64,000 nt of DNA from Ichthyophis bannanicus (GCA_033557465.1 JAWIIG010000025.1:7187001-7251000); one strand, 5' to 3'; shown: positions 22,765 through 34,796, numbered from the stretch's first letter. The notes: generated from the sequence alone by a model not told the origin. Made by a program: numbers and translations.

Positions 22765-23644
22765 CTTTCCTTCAAGGTCTCTGCTTATCGGGTGCTGTCA
22801 GGCATATCGTTCTTGCTTTCTTGCTTTCCTGCGTGGGGCTTGTGTTCTGTGAATTCTTGGCACTATGTCTTCAAGGCTGAAAGTATCTCTACTAATTAGT
22901 TTAGCTTGGCCTGTATTTCTTCCTGCTAGGCCCACATCCTGCACACTTCTGTGCAAGACATGACTTCCTAGACTATAGCAGGCCTCATATCATATACTTT
23001 CATTTTGCCCACATGCTGTCTTCTTGTGCCATAAACAGGATGCTTGCATGCGGTGCAGGCCAGCAAGAGTGTAGACATAGAAGGCATATGTAGCAGAGCA
23101 GAGCAGGACTATCCCTAAGCCAAAATATCCCAACACTATGCCTGCTTGAATTTCCTTCATTTTTGTAAATTTCTTTCTTTTCACTTTTCTTGGGCCTCCC
23201 TGTTTTGTGGGCTATAGTAAGGGGCAGTATAATGCTTGATTTAAGCTTTGCCTGTAATTTGTCTTTGCATTTTATTACATTCTGCATCTTTATTTTTGTA
23301 CAAATTGTAATGCTGATAAATGTTAAAACTTACAAATAAAAAAAAAAAAGAAATTGCAAAGGTGTGCGTCAGGGGTTAGGTTTGGGCTTGGCCCAAGCGG
23401 GTCAAAAATCGACATGTGTATTCCCCTGTTTCATAGAGATAATGTATGAGTATGACCAAAATTGCCCAAACTGGAATTTACAGCTATTCCCTCTATAGTT
23501 TTTTAAACATACGGATTTCAGCCAGCCCTTTGTAAGAGAGAGTAGGGGGGTTATCCTTCGTAATGCCCCATTGTTTATTTCCCCCTCTAATTTTAAAATA
23601 AATAAAGATAGTGTCCACTGTTGTTAATTGGTGGCATTTATATG
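22765..23644. other. Unassigned stretch with poly-A end at 23338-23352
   Basis: There is no coding sequence that I recognise. The part up to an A-run at 23338-23352, preceded by AACTTACAAATAAA, looks like the 3' end of a polyadenylated retrocopy or L1 on the plus strand. The remaining 300 bases are unassigned. Confidence 0.4.
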
Positions 23645-24146
23645 TATAAGTTGCAAGGGGACCTTGATAAATTGGATGCCTGGACATTCAGATGGCAGAT
23701 GAAATTTAATGTGGACAAGTGCAAATTTATGCACCTAGGAAAGAACAACCCAAACTATGGTTACACGATGCAGGGTTCCACATTAGGAACCAAGACCCAG
23801 GAAAACAATTTAGGTGTCATTGTGGATAACACGTTAAAACTCTCTGCCCAGTGTGCAGCGGCAGCCAGAAAGCAAATAGAATGCTAGGAATCATAAGGAA
23901 AGGAATGGAGAATAAAACCAAGGATATTATAATGCCTCTGTATCATTCCATGGCGTGACCACACCTTTAATATTGTGTGCAATTCTGGTCACCATATCTT
24001 AAAAAGGATAACGGAATTAGAAAAGGTACAGAGAAGAGCCACCAAAATGTTAAAGGGGAAGGAAGGACACCTCTATGAGGAAAGGCTTAAAAGGTTAGAG
24101 CTCTTCAACCTGGAAAAGAGATGGCTAAGGGGAGATATGATAGAGG

Positions 24147-24980
24147 CAGAGCCGTACCAAGCGTGAATCGCGCCCTGTGTGACTTGCACATAGGGTGTGC
24201 CCCTCCCCCCCCCACGCACCTCCATCCAGACACTTTCTAGACGGCGGCGGGAGAGAAGAGGCACACCCAATGTGCAAGTCGCCGGCACTCTAAGCAGATC
24301 TGTCCCTCCTTGCTCCGACATTGCATCAGAGTAGGGAGATACCAGACCTGCTTAGAGTGCCATGAGAAGGCTTAAGGGGCGCATTTTAGCTGTCTACCAT
24401 TGCCTGCCGCTGTTGAGTGAAGAAACAGTGGCGGCAGCAGGCAATGGCAGACAGCTGAAATGCACCCCTTAAGCCAGGGGTCACCAACCTCCAAAGGGCC
24501 GCGGGCCGCACAGCCGACTACCGGCAGACTCGCGGGCCGCACCCCCCCCCCCCCCGCGCGAAAAAAAAAAAAACCCAAAAGAAAACTGCTCGTACCTATA
24601 CTTCATGCCAGCTCCCTCCCTTCTTCTGCAGCCGCGGTTCCCTGCCTCTTAGGGAACCGCGGCTGTGCTTGTAACATCATCGCGGCTCCGTGCAGCATTG
24701 TCCCGCCTCTAAAGGAAATTGTTTACCACTTCCTTTAGAGGCGGGACAATGCTGCACGGAGCCGCGATGATGTTACAAGCACAGCCGCAGTTCCCTAAGA
24801 GGCAGGGAACCGCGGCTGCAGAAGAAGGGAGAGAGCTGACATGAAGGAGTCTGTGAGTTTGCCTTGGCGGGCCGCACCGGGGGAGAGTCTCGCGGGCCGC
24901 ATGGAAGGTTGGTGACCCCTGCCTTAAGCCTTTGTGCCCTGTGTGGCCGCACCGCTCGCACAGGACTAGGTACGGTCCTG
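24147..24980. mobile_element. Non-autonomous hAT element (outer)
   Basis: The termini CAGAGCCGTACC and the complement of CAGGACCGTACC form imperfect hAT-type inverted repeats. The flanks GATAGAGG (24139-24146) and GATAGAGA (24981-24988) are an 8-bp target duplication with one change. Inside are palindromic segments (about 24285-24365, and GCTGTCTACCATTGCCTGCC at 24390-24409 with a complement near 24435-24460) and a second hAT (24475-24921). There is no transposase. Confidence 0.8.
24475..24921. mobile_element. Non-autonomous hAT element (inner), 447 bp
   Basis: The termini CAGGGGTCACCAACCT and the complement AGGTTGGTGACCCCTG are perfect over 16 bp. The 8-bp flank CCTTAAGC is exact on both sides (24467-24474 and 24922-24929). 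The interior is mostly a palindrome centred near 24725, with GCGGTTCCCTGCCTCTTAGG and GAGGCGGGACAATGCTGC paired with complements. It lies wholly within the outer hAT. Confidence 0.9.
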
Positions 24981-25417
24981 GATAGAGATCTATAAATTAA
25001 TGAATGGAGTGGAAGGGGTAAACGTAGATCAATGTTTTACACCTTCAAAAAGTAGAAAGACTAGGGGGCATGCAATGAAGCTACAATGTAACCCATTTAA
25101 GACTAATAAGAGAAAATATTTTTTCGCTCAACGCGTAATCAAACTCTGGACATCTGTTACCGGAGGATGTAGTAAAAGCTGTTAGTGTAGTTCGGTTTAA
25201 ATAAGGTTTGGACCAGTTCCTGGAGGAAAAGTCCATAAACATTTATTAGAGGACCTGGGAAATCTACTGCTTGCCCTAGGACAAGCATTGTGGAATCTGT
25301 GTGCCTTTTTGGGAATCTGTTCTGTTCTAGTGATCTGGATTGGCCACTGTTGAAAACAGGATACTGAGCTTGATGGATCTTGGTCTGACCCAGTATGGCA
25401 TATCTTATGTTCTTATG

Positions 25418-26075
25418 AAGTTCCATAATGTTGTGGGGCTGTTCTACTGCCTGAGGAACTGGAGGCCTGGAATGTATTAAAGGAATCATGAAGTCAGAGG
25501 ATTACGAAGGTATTTTGGAATGAAATGTGCTACCTAGTGTGAGAAAGCTAGGTCTGTGTCAAAGTCCATGGGTCCTCCAGCAGGACAATGACCCAAAACA
25601 TACATCCAAAAGTACAAAAGAAAGATTAAAAAGGAAGCAAAGGGACTGTTTTAAATTGGCCAGCAATTAATCCTGATCTCAATCCAATCAAGAACCTTTG
25701 GAAAGAGCTGAAACCTGCCACTGGTAAAAGGAATCCTAGAAACATTCATGAGCTGGAACAAATCACAGTTGAAGAGTGGGAGAAACGTCTAGCAGACAGT
25801 TGGCTACAAGAAACATTTTGAGGCTGTCATCAGTGCCAAGGGTTAGGCAACCAAATATTAGTGAAGGGCACCATTAATTCTGTCCAGGTCATATTTTCTT
25901 TTTTTCTCAAAAATTACGTCTAAGTTGCACAGACATCTTTTTTTTGTTGTATACCTTTGAACATACTATTAAACTATTATGATGACATACAGTTGGAATA
26001 TTTCCCATTATTTCCCAAGATATTGTACACAATATACCTAAAATGCAAGGGTGCCAATAATGTTGACCACTACTG
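25418..26075 (+). mobile_element. Tc1/mariner transposon, right part with transposase C-terminus
   Basis: It resumes the transposase interrupted at 17131: an LWGCSTA-type block, then [30 protein letters not shown] (second catalytic aspartate), [19 protein letters not shown] (DPD-like NPD/LNPIE block), and a stop near 25820. The right terminal repeat GGGTGCCAATAATGTTGACC ends at 26075 and pairs with the left end at 15393. A few indels interrupt the frame. Confidence 0.8.
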
Positions 26076-26119
26076 TCAATGTGCAAAGCTCAATCAACTA
26101 AACAATGACTGGGAAAAAT

Positions 26120-28474
26120 GTATTTATTTATTTATTTTATTTTATTTAGTACACACTTATATACCGCTACTTCCAGCGATCAGTAGCGGTTTGATTACAA
26201 ATTTGAGATTGTCAAATCAGGACAGAAAATTTGGGAAAATATACACATAGATTTGAGGGTATGGCACATCACACATATTTAGGCACTTAATGGTTAGACT
26301 TTACATATTTACACTTTACCATATTTACAAAGAACATTTCTACAGATCAGATTCATGTTTCGTTTGCTTTATCTGGTGGACCACTGTGGTTTACATCCGG
26401 TTGTAGTGACATTGAAAAAGATGGGTTTTTAGTTTCTTCCTGAAAGCACTAATGTCTTTAATTGCTCGTAGTTCGTATGGTAGTTGATTCCAGATGGTTG
26501 GGGCAGAGAATGAGAATGCTCTGCGGCTAGTACTGGCTTTTACTGATCTAATGTTATTAGGCACTTGCAGTGTGTCTGAGTTAATAGTTCTCCTGTCTCT
26601 GTTGGTTTGTTGTGTGCTGACAAGGGTTGAAAGGAATGATGGCGCTAGGTTATGTATGAGTTTGAACATGGTTACCAATGTTTTATATTGTATCCTGGCA
26701 GCAATGGGTAGCCAATGTAGCTCGATCAATACAGGTGTAATGTGTTCAGCAATGCTTGTTCGCATGATGATCCTTGCTGCCACATTTTGGGCCATTTGCA
26801 GGATATTTAGAGCTTTCTTTGGCAGACCCTGAAGGATGGCGTTGCAGTAGTCTAGGTGAGGCATAATGAGTGCTTGCACAACAGACCGAAAATCACCGGG
26901 TTCGATTAAGTTCCGCAGGGGTTGTAGTACTCTGAGTTTGTGGAAAATGGCCTTGTTGGTTTTGCGCAGGTGTTTTTCCATTTTTAGCTTGCTGTCGAGT
27001 GTGACTCCCAGGTATTTGATCTCATTCTTTGTGTTGTATGTGTTGTTACAGAGGGTGATTGTCGGAGGAGGTTCAAAGTTAGGTTTACTTGATATATACA
27101 TCACTTCAGTTTTCTTGTGGTTGATTGTCATGTTATTTTGCTGTAGCCATGCTAACATCTCGTACAGGCAGGTTTCGAGCTGGGTATACTTCGGGTCGGT
27201 GGTGTCCAATTGTGTGTATAGCATAATATCATCTGCATAGATATGGTAGTTGATATTATGTTTTTTGAAAATGTCACAGAGGGGCTGCATGTAAATGTTG
27301 AAAAGTAGCGCCGAGAGGGCCGATCCCTGAGGTATGCCTTGAGTTTGTGTGAATGCTTCTGCTTTTTCGCCGTTGAATTGGACCTGTGGCCTTCTGTTCG
27401 TTATGTAGGAGGAGAACCATTTAAGGGGGGTTCCCAAAATTCCTATTGACTCCAGTTTGTTCAGGAGGATTCCATGATGGACAGTATCAGGCGGCAGAGA
27501 TGTCAATGAAAATGAGTAAAAACATTTTCTTCCTGTCTTCAAGGCCTTTGTGGAGGTTGTTAAGCAGTGCTATTAAAAGCGTTTCGACCCCATGGTTTTG
27601 TCTGAACCCGTACTGTTGCATGTCCACTGTGTCATGGTCGTCAAGGTGCTCTTGAAGTTGTATGAGGGCTGCTTTTTCAATGATTTTTGCTAGGAATGAT
27701 ATGCTGGAGATGGGGCGAAAGGATGCTGGGTCCGCTTTGTTGAGTGTGTTGTTCTTTAGTACTGGCCTTATTATGGATTTCTTGAGTTGGTCGGGCATAG
27801 TTCCTTGATGCAGAGATAGGTTTACAATGTGTGAGACTTGGTGGACTATATCTTTTTTCGCTGCCTTGACCCAAGCAGTCGGGCAGGGATCTAGTGGGGA
27901 GGTGGTGGTATTGATGTTAGCTATTATGTTGATTGTTTGTTGATCATCAATCTTGTAGAAATTCCTCCATGTCAGTTCTTGTTCCACAGTAGATTTCCGG
28001 TGTGCCTCATCCATACAGGGGTCGGGCAGGGATGCAGTCAGCTTGCTTGCGTAATGGTTTGCCAGCATTTGGGGGTGGATAGAGTTATCCTGGTGGTCTG
28101 GTTGGGAAGTTTTTGTTAGAGATTTCACTAGCTCAAATAGTTCCCTCGGTTTGTTGATAGCTTTGTTTAATAGGTTCGTGTGGTGCGTCCTTTTCGCAGC
28201 GTTTACCTCTTCTTTGTATTTCGTGAGGAGATTGAGGTACTCTGTCTTGTGTTCAATGGATTTTGAACGTCTCCATTTTTTTCACACTTTCTGAGTTCTC
28301 TCTTCATTTTGGTCAGAGTTTCGGTGTACCAGGGTTCAGATTGGTGTTTGGTCGGGTTCGAGGTGGTGCTCCATTTAGGGTTTGCTGCGGTCTGAATTCC
28401 GGTGTCCCAGCTGTCTGTTAGTGCATCGAGATCCGTGCTCTCCAGGTCTATGTGCGTCTTAATGTTGCTTATAA
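26120..28474 (-). mobile_element. L2 LINE, minus strand, 5' truncated
   Basis: The L2 3' tail is at the low-coordinate end (TATTTATTTATTTTATTT and TATATACCGCTACTTCC, 26120-26175). Coding sequence runs to about 28474, where it abuts a plus-strand CR1. It is the most complete L2 in the window but lacks the endonuclease. Confidence 0.85.
26391..28474 (-). pseudogene. L2 LINE reverse transcriptase with one main frameshift
   Basis: Minus-strand frame 28128-27487 contains the linker and RT N-terminus (NTTTSPLDPCPTAWVK, FRPISSISFLAKIIEKA, QYGFRQNHGVETLLIALL) and ends in motif A IFIDISAA. A 2-base deletion at about 27490 removes the codon for the next Phe. The second frame (27500-26391) resumes DTVHHGILLNKLESIG, motif B QGIPQGSALSALLFNIYM, motif C YHIYADDIMLYTQL and the C-terminal LHWLPIAARIQYKTL and TIWNQLPYELR blocks. 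Further upstream, 28130-28470 encodes the endonuclease-RT linker in broken frames. Confidence 0.85.
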
Positions 28475-30163
28475 TTATATTGCTAAAGCAGTTGCCCTGT
28501 TACAGCTTCTGCCTCTGTCCAGACAGAGATCACAATGCCAGTTGAAAAAATGGTTCCATGTGCAAGATGACTGTATATTGAGGCTCTCAGGAAAGAAGTG
28601 GAGGAGCTCAGGGAAGAGGTGGTGAGGCTGAGAAGCATTTGAGACAGTGAGAAGTACATTGATGAGATGCTTCTTCAAATATCCAAGCTCTCCGACAGAG
28701 GTGAAGATGGAAGGCTACAAAAGGAAGAAGGTTGGACACGTGTCACCAGAGCCTGCAGTATCAACACTCCAACTCATACAGCCCTTGAAATGAAGACACA
28801 GAACGCAGCCTGGAAGTGTAGGAGGTGGAGGCATCTGAGGAAAGGGAAGGACCACAGCTTGAGCACCCCAAAGTTGCAGAGTCACCACAAGGAAGCGAAG
28901 GGTAGTCATAGTTGGTGACTCTCTTCTGAGGTCTAATGAGGCATCCATCTGCTGACCAGATTTGATATCCAGAAAGATATGCTGTCTGCCAGATGCCAAA
29001 ATCTGAGACGTTATAGTTTACCAAGACTTATCAAGCCTACTGATTATTATCCGATGTTGCTTATCCATGTCAGCACAAATGATACTGCTAGATATCCCCC
29101 GAGCATATCAAAAGTGACTTCAGGGCTCTGGGACAGAGGATGAAACAGATAAGTGTGCAGGTGGTGTTCTCGTCAATACTCCCTGTTGAGGGTAAAGGCC
29201 GAGGCAGAGAAGCTCGCATCCTGGAGATGAATACGTGGCTGCATGCATAGTATCATTGACAGCGTTTTGGCTTCCTGGACCATGGGATGATGTTCCAAGG
29301 GCTGCAGAGCAAAGATACTGTTCATCTGTCAAAGAAGGGTTGAAGTGTATTCAGTAACAGACTGGCTCACCTACTGAAGAGGGCTTTAAACTAGATTCAT
29401 TGGGGATGGGTGAAGAGATTAGCCAGGAAAGTGAAGAAAGTCCCCAGGTAAGTGAAATATTAAATACCTCTGTAGACATGGGCAATAGGGGCAACATCTG
29501 GAAAGCAGTGTGTAGAAATGCCTGTAGCATGGAAATAAGATCTCAGATGTTGAGGCTTTAATGGAAGAGGCTGACTTGGATATATTGGTGGTTATGGTTC
29601 ACAGAAAATTATGACTGAGATGTAATTATACAAGGCTATACTTTATTCAGGAAAGACAGGGTAGGAAAAAGGGGAGGTGGAGTGGCACTATATGTAAAAA
29701 ATAGAATTGCAGGGCTTAAAAGGAAGAGAGGCGGGCTATAGAATTGCAGGGCTTAAAAGGAAGAGAGGAGGCTCTATGGATTAAACTAGAAAGAGGGAAA
29801 AGGAAATCCATTTTCACTGGAGTTATATACAGATCCCCTTCACAGGGCGTAGAAGTGGACAAAGATTTAATAGAAGACATACACAGTATTGCCATAAAAG
29901 GAGAAGTGCTACTGATAGGTGATTTCAATATGCCAGATGTGGATTGATACTCTGAGGAGAAAGAGGTTACCAGTGGTGTGCCACAGGGATCTGTCCTTGG
30001 TCCGATTCTTTTTAACATCTTTGTTAGTAATATTGCGGAAGGGCTGTCGGGTAAGGTTTGCTTGTTTGCGGATTATATCAAAATCTGTAATAGAGTAGAC
30101 ATCCAGGAAGGAGTAGATAACATGAGGAGGGATCTAGCTAAGCTTGCAGAATGGTCTAGAATT
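28475..30163 (+). mobile_element. CR1 LINE fragment A (ORF1, endonuclease, then a jump into RT)
   Basis: It matches the intact CR1 at 43.8-47.6 kb. ORF1 is decayed (28475-29395, with KEEGWTRVTRACSINTPT). The ORF2 start and endonuclease run to GDFNMPDVD at 29945. There the sequence jumps to RT motif B (EEKEVTSGVPQGSVLGPILF) and continues to ADYIKICNRVD and about 30163. Relative to the intact copy about 1.4 kb is missing. Stops abound; the motif C aspartate is also altered (FADY rather than FADD). Confidence 0.8.
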
Positions 30164-31158
30164 TCGCTCACCACCGAAGTTAAACTAACCGGCCTGTAGT
30201 TTTCAACCACATCCTTATTTCTGCTTTTATGTAAAGGAACCACATATGCCTCTCTCCAGTACTTTGGCCCCACTCCCGACTCCAACAAGGCATTGAAAAG
30301 GTCAGTCAGTGGAGCTGCTAGAACGTCCCCAAGTTCCCTCAGTATTCTAGGGTGCATCCCATTTGGTCACATCGCTTTGTCTACTTTAAGTTTAGCTAGT
30401 TCCTCATGAACACAGTCTTCTGAAAACTGTTCAAGATGCCCCTCGCTTCTGTTCGTTTGTGGGTGTTTTTTTCATCTGTGAACAAAGAACAGAAATATTT
30501 GTCAAGCAATTCCACTTTATCCTCATCGGTTTCTACATATTCCTCCCCTTCACCCTTGAGTCTGACAATACCACTTTTGCCCTTCCTCTTCTCACTAACA
30601 TATGTGATTAATGTCTTATCCCCCCATTTTATTGCATTGGTTATTTCCGCCTCTTTTTGAATCTTGGCTTTCCTAACTACTTTGCTAACTTAAAGTTTTT
30701 CCAAATATAGATGCCTGTCTTCCTCTCTCTGTGATCTCTTATATTTCATGAAGGCCTCCCTCTTTTTCTTCACCTTTTCAGCTACTTCTTTCAAAAACCA
30801 TAGTGGTCTCCTTTTCCTTTTACCTTTATTTACCATTTTAACAAAAAGGTTGGTTGCCTTTAAAATATCCCCTTTCAGTTTTGCCCAGTTTTTCTACATC
30901 CCTCAGCTGTTCCCATCCCACTAATGACTCCCTGAGTTATTGATTCATACGGGCAAAGTTACTTTTTCTAAAGTCTAAGACCCTCACTTTTGAATGGACT
31001 TTAACAGCTCTAGTCCTAATACTGAATCATATCATCTGGTGATCACTGGATGCAAAATTATCTCCCACTATAACATCAGAAACACTTTCACCATTGGTAA
31101 GCACCAAGTCCAGTATGGCCCCTGCACATGTGGGTTCTGTTACCAGTTACCTGAATAG
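30164..31158 (-). mobile_element. CR1 LINE fragment B, inverted
   Basis: Minus-strand translation corresponds to the intact CR1 from the end of the endonuclease through the linker to the RT entry (MHPRILRELGDVLAAPLTDL, NYRPVSLTSVVSEIL near 30190-30357). It covers roughly 45345-46360 of the intact copy, in reverse. It is joined head-to-head to fragment A at 30163 and to the minisatellite at 31158. Confidence 0.8.
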
Positions 31159-32349
31159 TTCTGCCTGTAGACAGCAGTACTATCCAGATAACACCACAAC
31201 AGTGAGAGGGAATATTCAGCAGTACTGTCCGGATAGCACCAGGGCAGTGAGAGGGAATATTCAGCAGTACTGTCCGGATAGCACCACAGCAGCAAGAAGG
31301 AAAATTCAGCAGTACTGTCCAGATAGTGCCATAGCAGTGAAAGAGATTATTCAGCAGTATTATCCAGATATCGCCACAACACTGAGAGGGAATATTCAGC
31401 TTTACTTATCAGATAGCATCACAGCAGTGAGAAGTAATATTCAGCAGTACTGTGATGATCGGGCCACAGCGGTGAGAGGGAATATTCAGCACTACTGTCT
31501 GGAAACTGCCACAGCAGTGAGTGGGAATAATCAGCAGTACTGTCTGAATAGCACCACAGCAATGAGAGATAATATTCGGCAGTACTGTCTAGACTGAACC
31601 ACAGCAGTGACAGGGAATATTCAGCAGTACTGACCGAATAGCACCACAGCACCAAGAGGGAATATTCGGTAGTACTGTCTGAATAGCACCAGAGTAGCGA
31701 GAGAGAATATTCAGCAGTACTATCCGGATAGTGCCACAGCAGTGAGAGGGAATATTCAGCAGTATCGTCCGGATAGCATCACAGTAGTGAGAGGGAATAT
31801 TCAGCCTTAATGTCCGGATAGCAACACAGCAGTGAGAAGGAATATTCAGCAGTATCGTCCAGATAGCACCACAGCAGTGAGAGGGAATATTCAGCCTTAA
31901 TGTCCAGATACGAGTTACAACACAGCAGTGAGAAGGAATATTCAGCAGTATCGTCCGGATAGCACCACAGCAGTGAGAGGGAATATTCAGCCTTCATGTC
32001 CGGACAGCAACACAGCAGTGAGAAGGAATATTCAGCAGTATCGTCCGGATAGCACCACAGCAGTGAGAGGGAATATACAGCAGTACTATCTAGACTACAC
32101 CACAGCAATGAGAGAGAATATTCAGCAGTACTGTCGAAATAGCACCACAGCAGTAAAAGGGAATACTCAGCACTACTGTCCTGATAGCACCAAAGTAGTG
32201 AGAGGAAATATTCAGCAGTACTGTCCGGATAGCGCCAAAGTAGTGAGAGGAAATATTCAGCAGTACTGTCCGGATAGCGCCAAAGTAGTGAGAGGAAATA
32301 TTCAGAAGTACTGTCTGGATAGCGCCACAGCAGTGAGAGCGAATATACA
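31159..32349. repeat. 45-bp minisatellite, array 1 (diverged)
   Basis: About 26 units of a 45-bp repeat with core ATTCAGCAGTACTGTCC, GGATAGCACCACAGCAGTG and AGAGGGAAT. Units differ at many positions and some carry indels (for example near 31900-31925). On both strands the unit is open in one frame (plus strand: ...CLDSTTAVRGNIQQY-like, minus strand: YPDSTAEYSLSLLWR-like), which explains long frames here. Confidence 0.9.
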
Positions 32350-34526
32350 GCGATACTGTTAGAATCCATTCAAAAGCAAGGGTCTTAGACTTTAGGAAAA
32401 CTAACATTGCCAAGATGGAGCAGTACTTCAGGGAGTCGTTAGCGGGATGGGAACCACTGGGTGCTATAGAAAAGCTATGGGCAAAACTGAAAGGAGATAT
32501 TTTAAGGGCAACCAACCTTTTTGTTAAAATGATAAATAAAGGTAAAAGGAAAAGGAGACCACTATGGTTTTTGAAAGAAGTAGCTGAAAAGGTGAAGAAA
32601 AAGAGAGAGGTTTTCATGAAATACAAGAGATTACAGAGAGAGGAAGACAGGCATCTATATTTGGAAAAACTTAGAGAAGCTAGCAAAGTAGTCAGGAAAG
32701 CAAAGATTCAAAAAGAGGAGGAGGAGATAGCCAATGCAATAAAATGGGGGGATACGACATTTTTCAGATATGTTAGTGAGTAGAGGAAGGGCGAAAATGG
32801 TATTGTCAGACTCAAGGGTGAAGGGGAGGAATATGTATGAGCTGATGAGGATAAAGTGGAATTGCTTAACAAATATATCTGTTCTGTGTTCACAGATGAA
32901 GAACCAGGAGCAGGACCTCAGAAAACACCCACAAACAGGAACAGAAGCAAGGGGCATCTTGAACAATTTTCAGAAGACTGTGTTTGCGAGAAACCAGCTA
33001 AACATAAAGTAAACAAAGTGATGGGAATGGATGGGATACATCCTAGAATACTGAGGAAACCTGGGGACGTTTTAGCAGCTCCAGTGACTGACCTTTTCAA
33101 GGCCTCGTTGGAGTCAGGAGTGTTGCCAAAGGACTGGAGAGAGGCTCATGTGGTCTCTTTACACAAAAGCGGAAGTAAGGATGTGGTTGAAAACTATAGT
33201 GAGTAAATTATTAGAAACGCTGCTGAAAGAGAAAATAGTGAGGTTTCTGGAGTCCAGCGGATTACAGGATTTGAGGCAGCATGGATTCACCAGAGGCAGG
33301 TCTTGTCAAACAAATCTGATAGATTTCTTTGACTGGGTATCAGAGAGTTGGACCGAGGGATAGCCCTAGATGTGGTGTATTTAGGTTTCAGTAAAGCCTT
33401 TGACACCATTCCTCACAGACGACTTATAAACAAACTGAGCACCCTAGGGATGGACCCTAAAGTTACTGCTTGGGTTAGAAATTGGTTGAGTGGGAGGCGA
33501 CAAAAGGTACAGGTAAATGGAGCTCACTCTGAGGAGAAGGAGGTTACCAGTGGTGTGCCCCAGGGATCTGTCCTTGGTCCGATTCTTTTTAACATCTTTG
33601 TTAGTGATATAGCAGAAGGGCTGATGGGTAAGATTTGCCTCTATTCGGATGATACCAAAATCTGCAATAGAGTAGGCACCCAGGAAGGTGTAGATGACAT
33701 GGGGAGGGTTCTAGCTAAGCTTGAAGAATGGTCTAGAATTTGGCAGTTGAGATTTAATGTTAAAAAATGCAAGGTCATGCATTTGGGCTGCAGCAATCCA
33801 AGTTAGCGTTATAGTATAGGTGAAGTACTTTTGTCCATTAAAGAAGAGCAGGACCTAGGCGTGATTGTGTCTGATGATCTTAAAGTAGCTAAAGAGGTAG
33901 AAAAGGCGACGGCAAAAGCTAGAAGGATGCTTGGGTGCATAGGGAGATGAATGGCCAGCAGAAGAAAGAGGTGATAGTGCCTCTGTATAAGTCTTTGGTG
34001 CGACCTCATTTGGAGTATTGTTTGCAATTCTGGAGACCACACCTTCAACAGGATATAAACAGGCTGGAGTCATTACAGAGGATGGCTACTAAAATGGTTA
34101 GTGGTCTTCATTATAAAACATATGAGGACAGACTTAAGGATCTTAATATGTAAACCTTAGAGGAAAGGCGGGATAGTGGTGATATGATTGAGACGTTTAA
34201 ATACCTCCATGGCATAAATGCACAGGAGGAGAGCCTCTTTCAATTGAAAGCAAGCTCTGCTGCGAGGGGACATGGGATGAGAGTGAAAGGGGATAGATTC
34301 AGGAGTGATATGCAGAAATATTTCTTTACGGAAAGAGTGGTGGGTCCGTGGAATAGTCTCCCAGTGGAGGTGGTAGAGATGAGGACAGTATCTGAATTCA
34401 AAGAAGCATAGGACAAACACAGAGGATCTCTAAAGGAAAAAAGGGGACTGTTGTAGTTGTTGATATGGGAGGACGGACTAGATAAGCCATTTGGTCTTTT
34501 TCTGTCGTCATGTTTGTATGTTTCTA
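32350..34526 (+). mobile_element. CR1 LINE fragment C, endonuclease end to 3' tail
   Basis: It begins at the sequence equivalent to 45503 of the intact CR1 (TTAGAATCCATTC) and continues through the linker (LFVKMINKGKRKRRPLW), RT motif A LGFSKAFDTIPHRRL, motif B SGVPQGSVLGPILFNIF, motif C region YSDDTKICNR and the C-terminus (HGMRVKGDRFRSDMQKYFF). It ends with a TTTGTATGTTTCTATG tail near 34510-34526. Breaks include a 28-bp deletion near 33197 and stops near 32780, 33804 and 33947. The active-site FADD reads YSDD. Confidence 0.85.
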
Positions 34527-34658
34527 TGTCTGGATAGCACTACAGCAGTAAAAGGGAATATTCAGCAGTACTCCCTGGATGGTGCCAGAGCACTGCAAGG
34601 GAATACTGAACAGTACTGCCCGGATAGCACCACAGCCGTGAGAGGGCATATTCAGCAA
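34527..34658. repeat. 45-bp minisatellite, short array
   Basis: About three units of the same 45-bp repeat (GATAGCACTACAGCAGTAAA ... ATTCAGCAGTACT) follow the CR1 tail directly. Confidence 0.85.
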
Positions 34659-34735
34659 TTTATTTATTTAAAAGGATTTATATACCGCGTTATCCTGAAA
34701 TCAAAGCGTATTACACATCAAACAAATCAAGTGTC
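34659..34735 (-). mobile_element. L2 3' tail fragment
   Basis: TTTATTTATTTAAAAGG followed by TATATACCGCGTTATCC is the reversed L2 3' end. It splits the minisatellite. Confidence 0.65.
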
Positions 34736-34771
34736 AGGGTGCTTGGGTGTGGGCATGCAGTGATAAATGGA

Positions 34772-34796
34772 TACGTGTGTGTGTGTGTGTGTGTGA
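34772..34796. repeat. (GT)n microsatellite
   Basis: About ten uninterrupted GT units lie between the L2 tail and the next minisatellite array. Confidence 0.9.

Larger units (their letters stand above)
23645..25417 (+). mobile_element. 5'-truncated CR1 LINE, split by a hAT
   Basis: Coding sequence begins within RT after motif C (LDAWTFRWQMKFNVDKCK, HLGKNNPNYGYTMQGS, VQRRATKMLKGKEG) and runs to 24138. It resumes at 24981 and ends with the same TGACCCAGTATGGCATATC / TTCTTATG 3' end as the copy at 18110-22764. Several stops are present. The hAT at 24147-24980 interrupts it with an 8-bp target duplication. Tc1 sequence resumes directly after its tail. Confidence 0.85.

Noticed and set aside
22985..23290. 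Minus-strand membrane-protein-like frame (hydrophobic stretch)
   Set aside because: Short, without known motif, next to a poly-A end on the plus strand; probably chance in retrocopy sequence.
30164..34526. Twin priming of one CR1 as the cause of inverted fragments B and C
   Set aside because: B and C both contain the same CR1 interval (about 45500-46360 of the intact copy), so they cannot be two halves of one twin-primed insertion.
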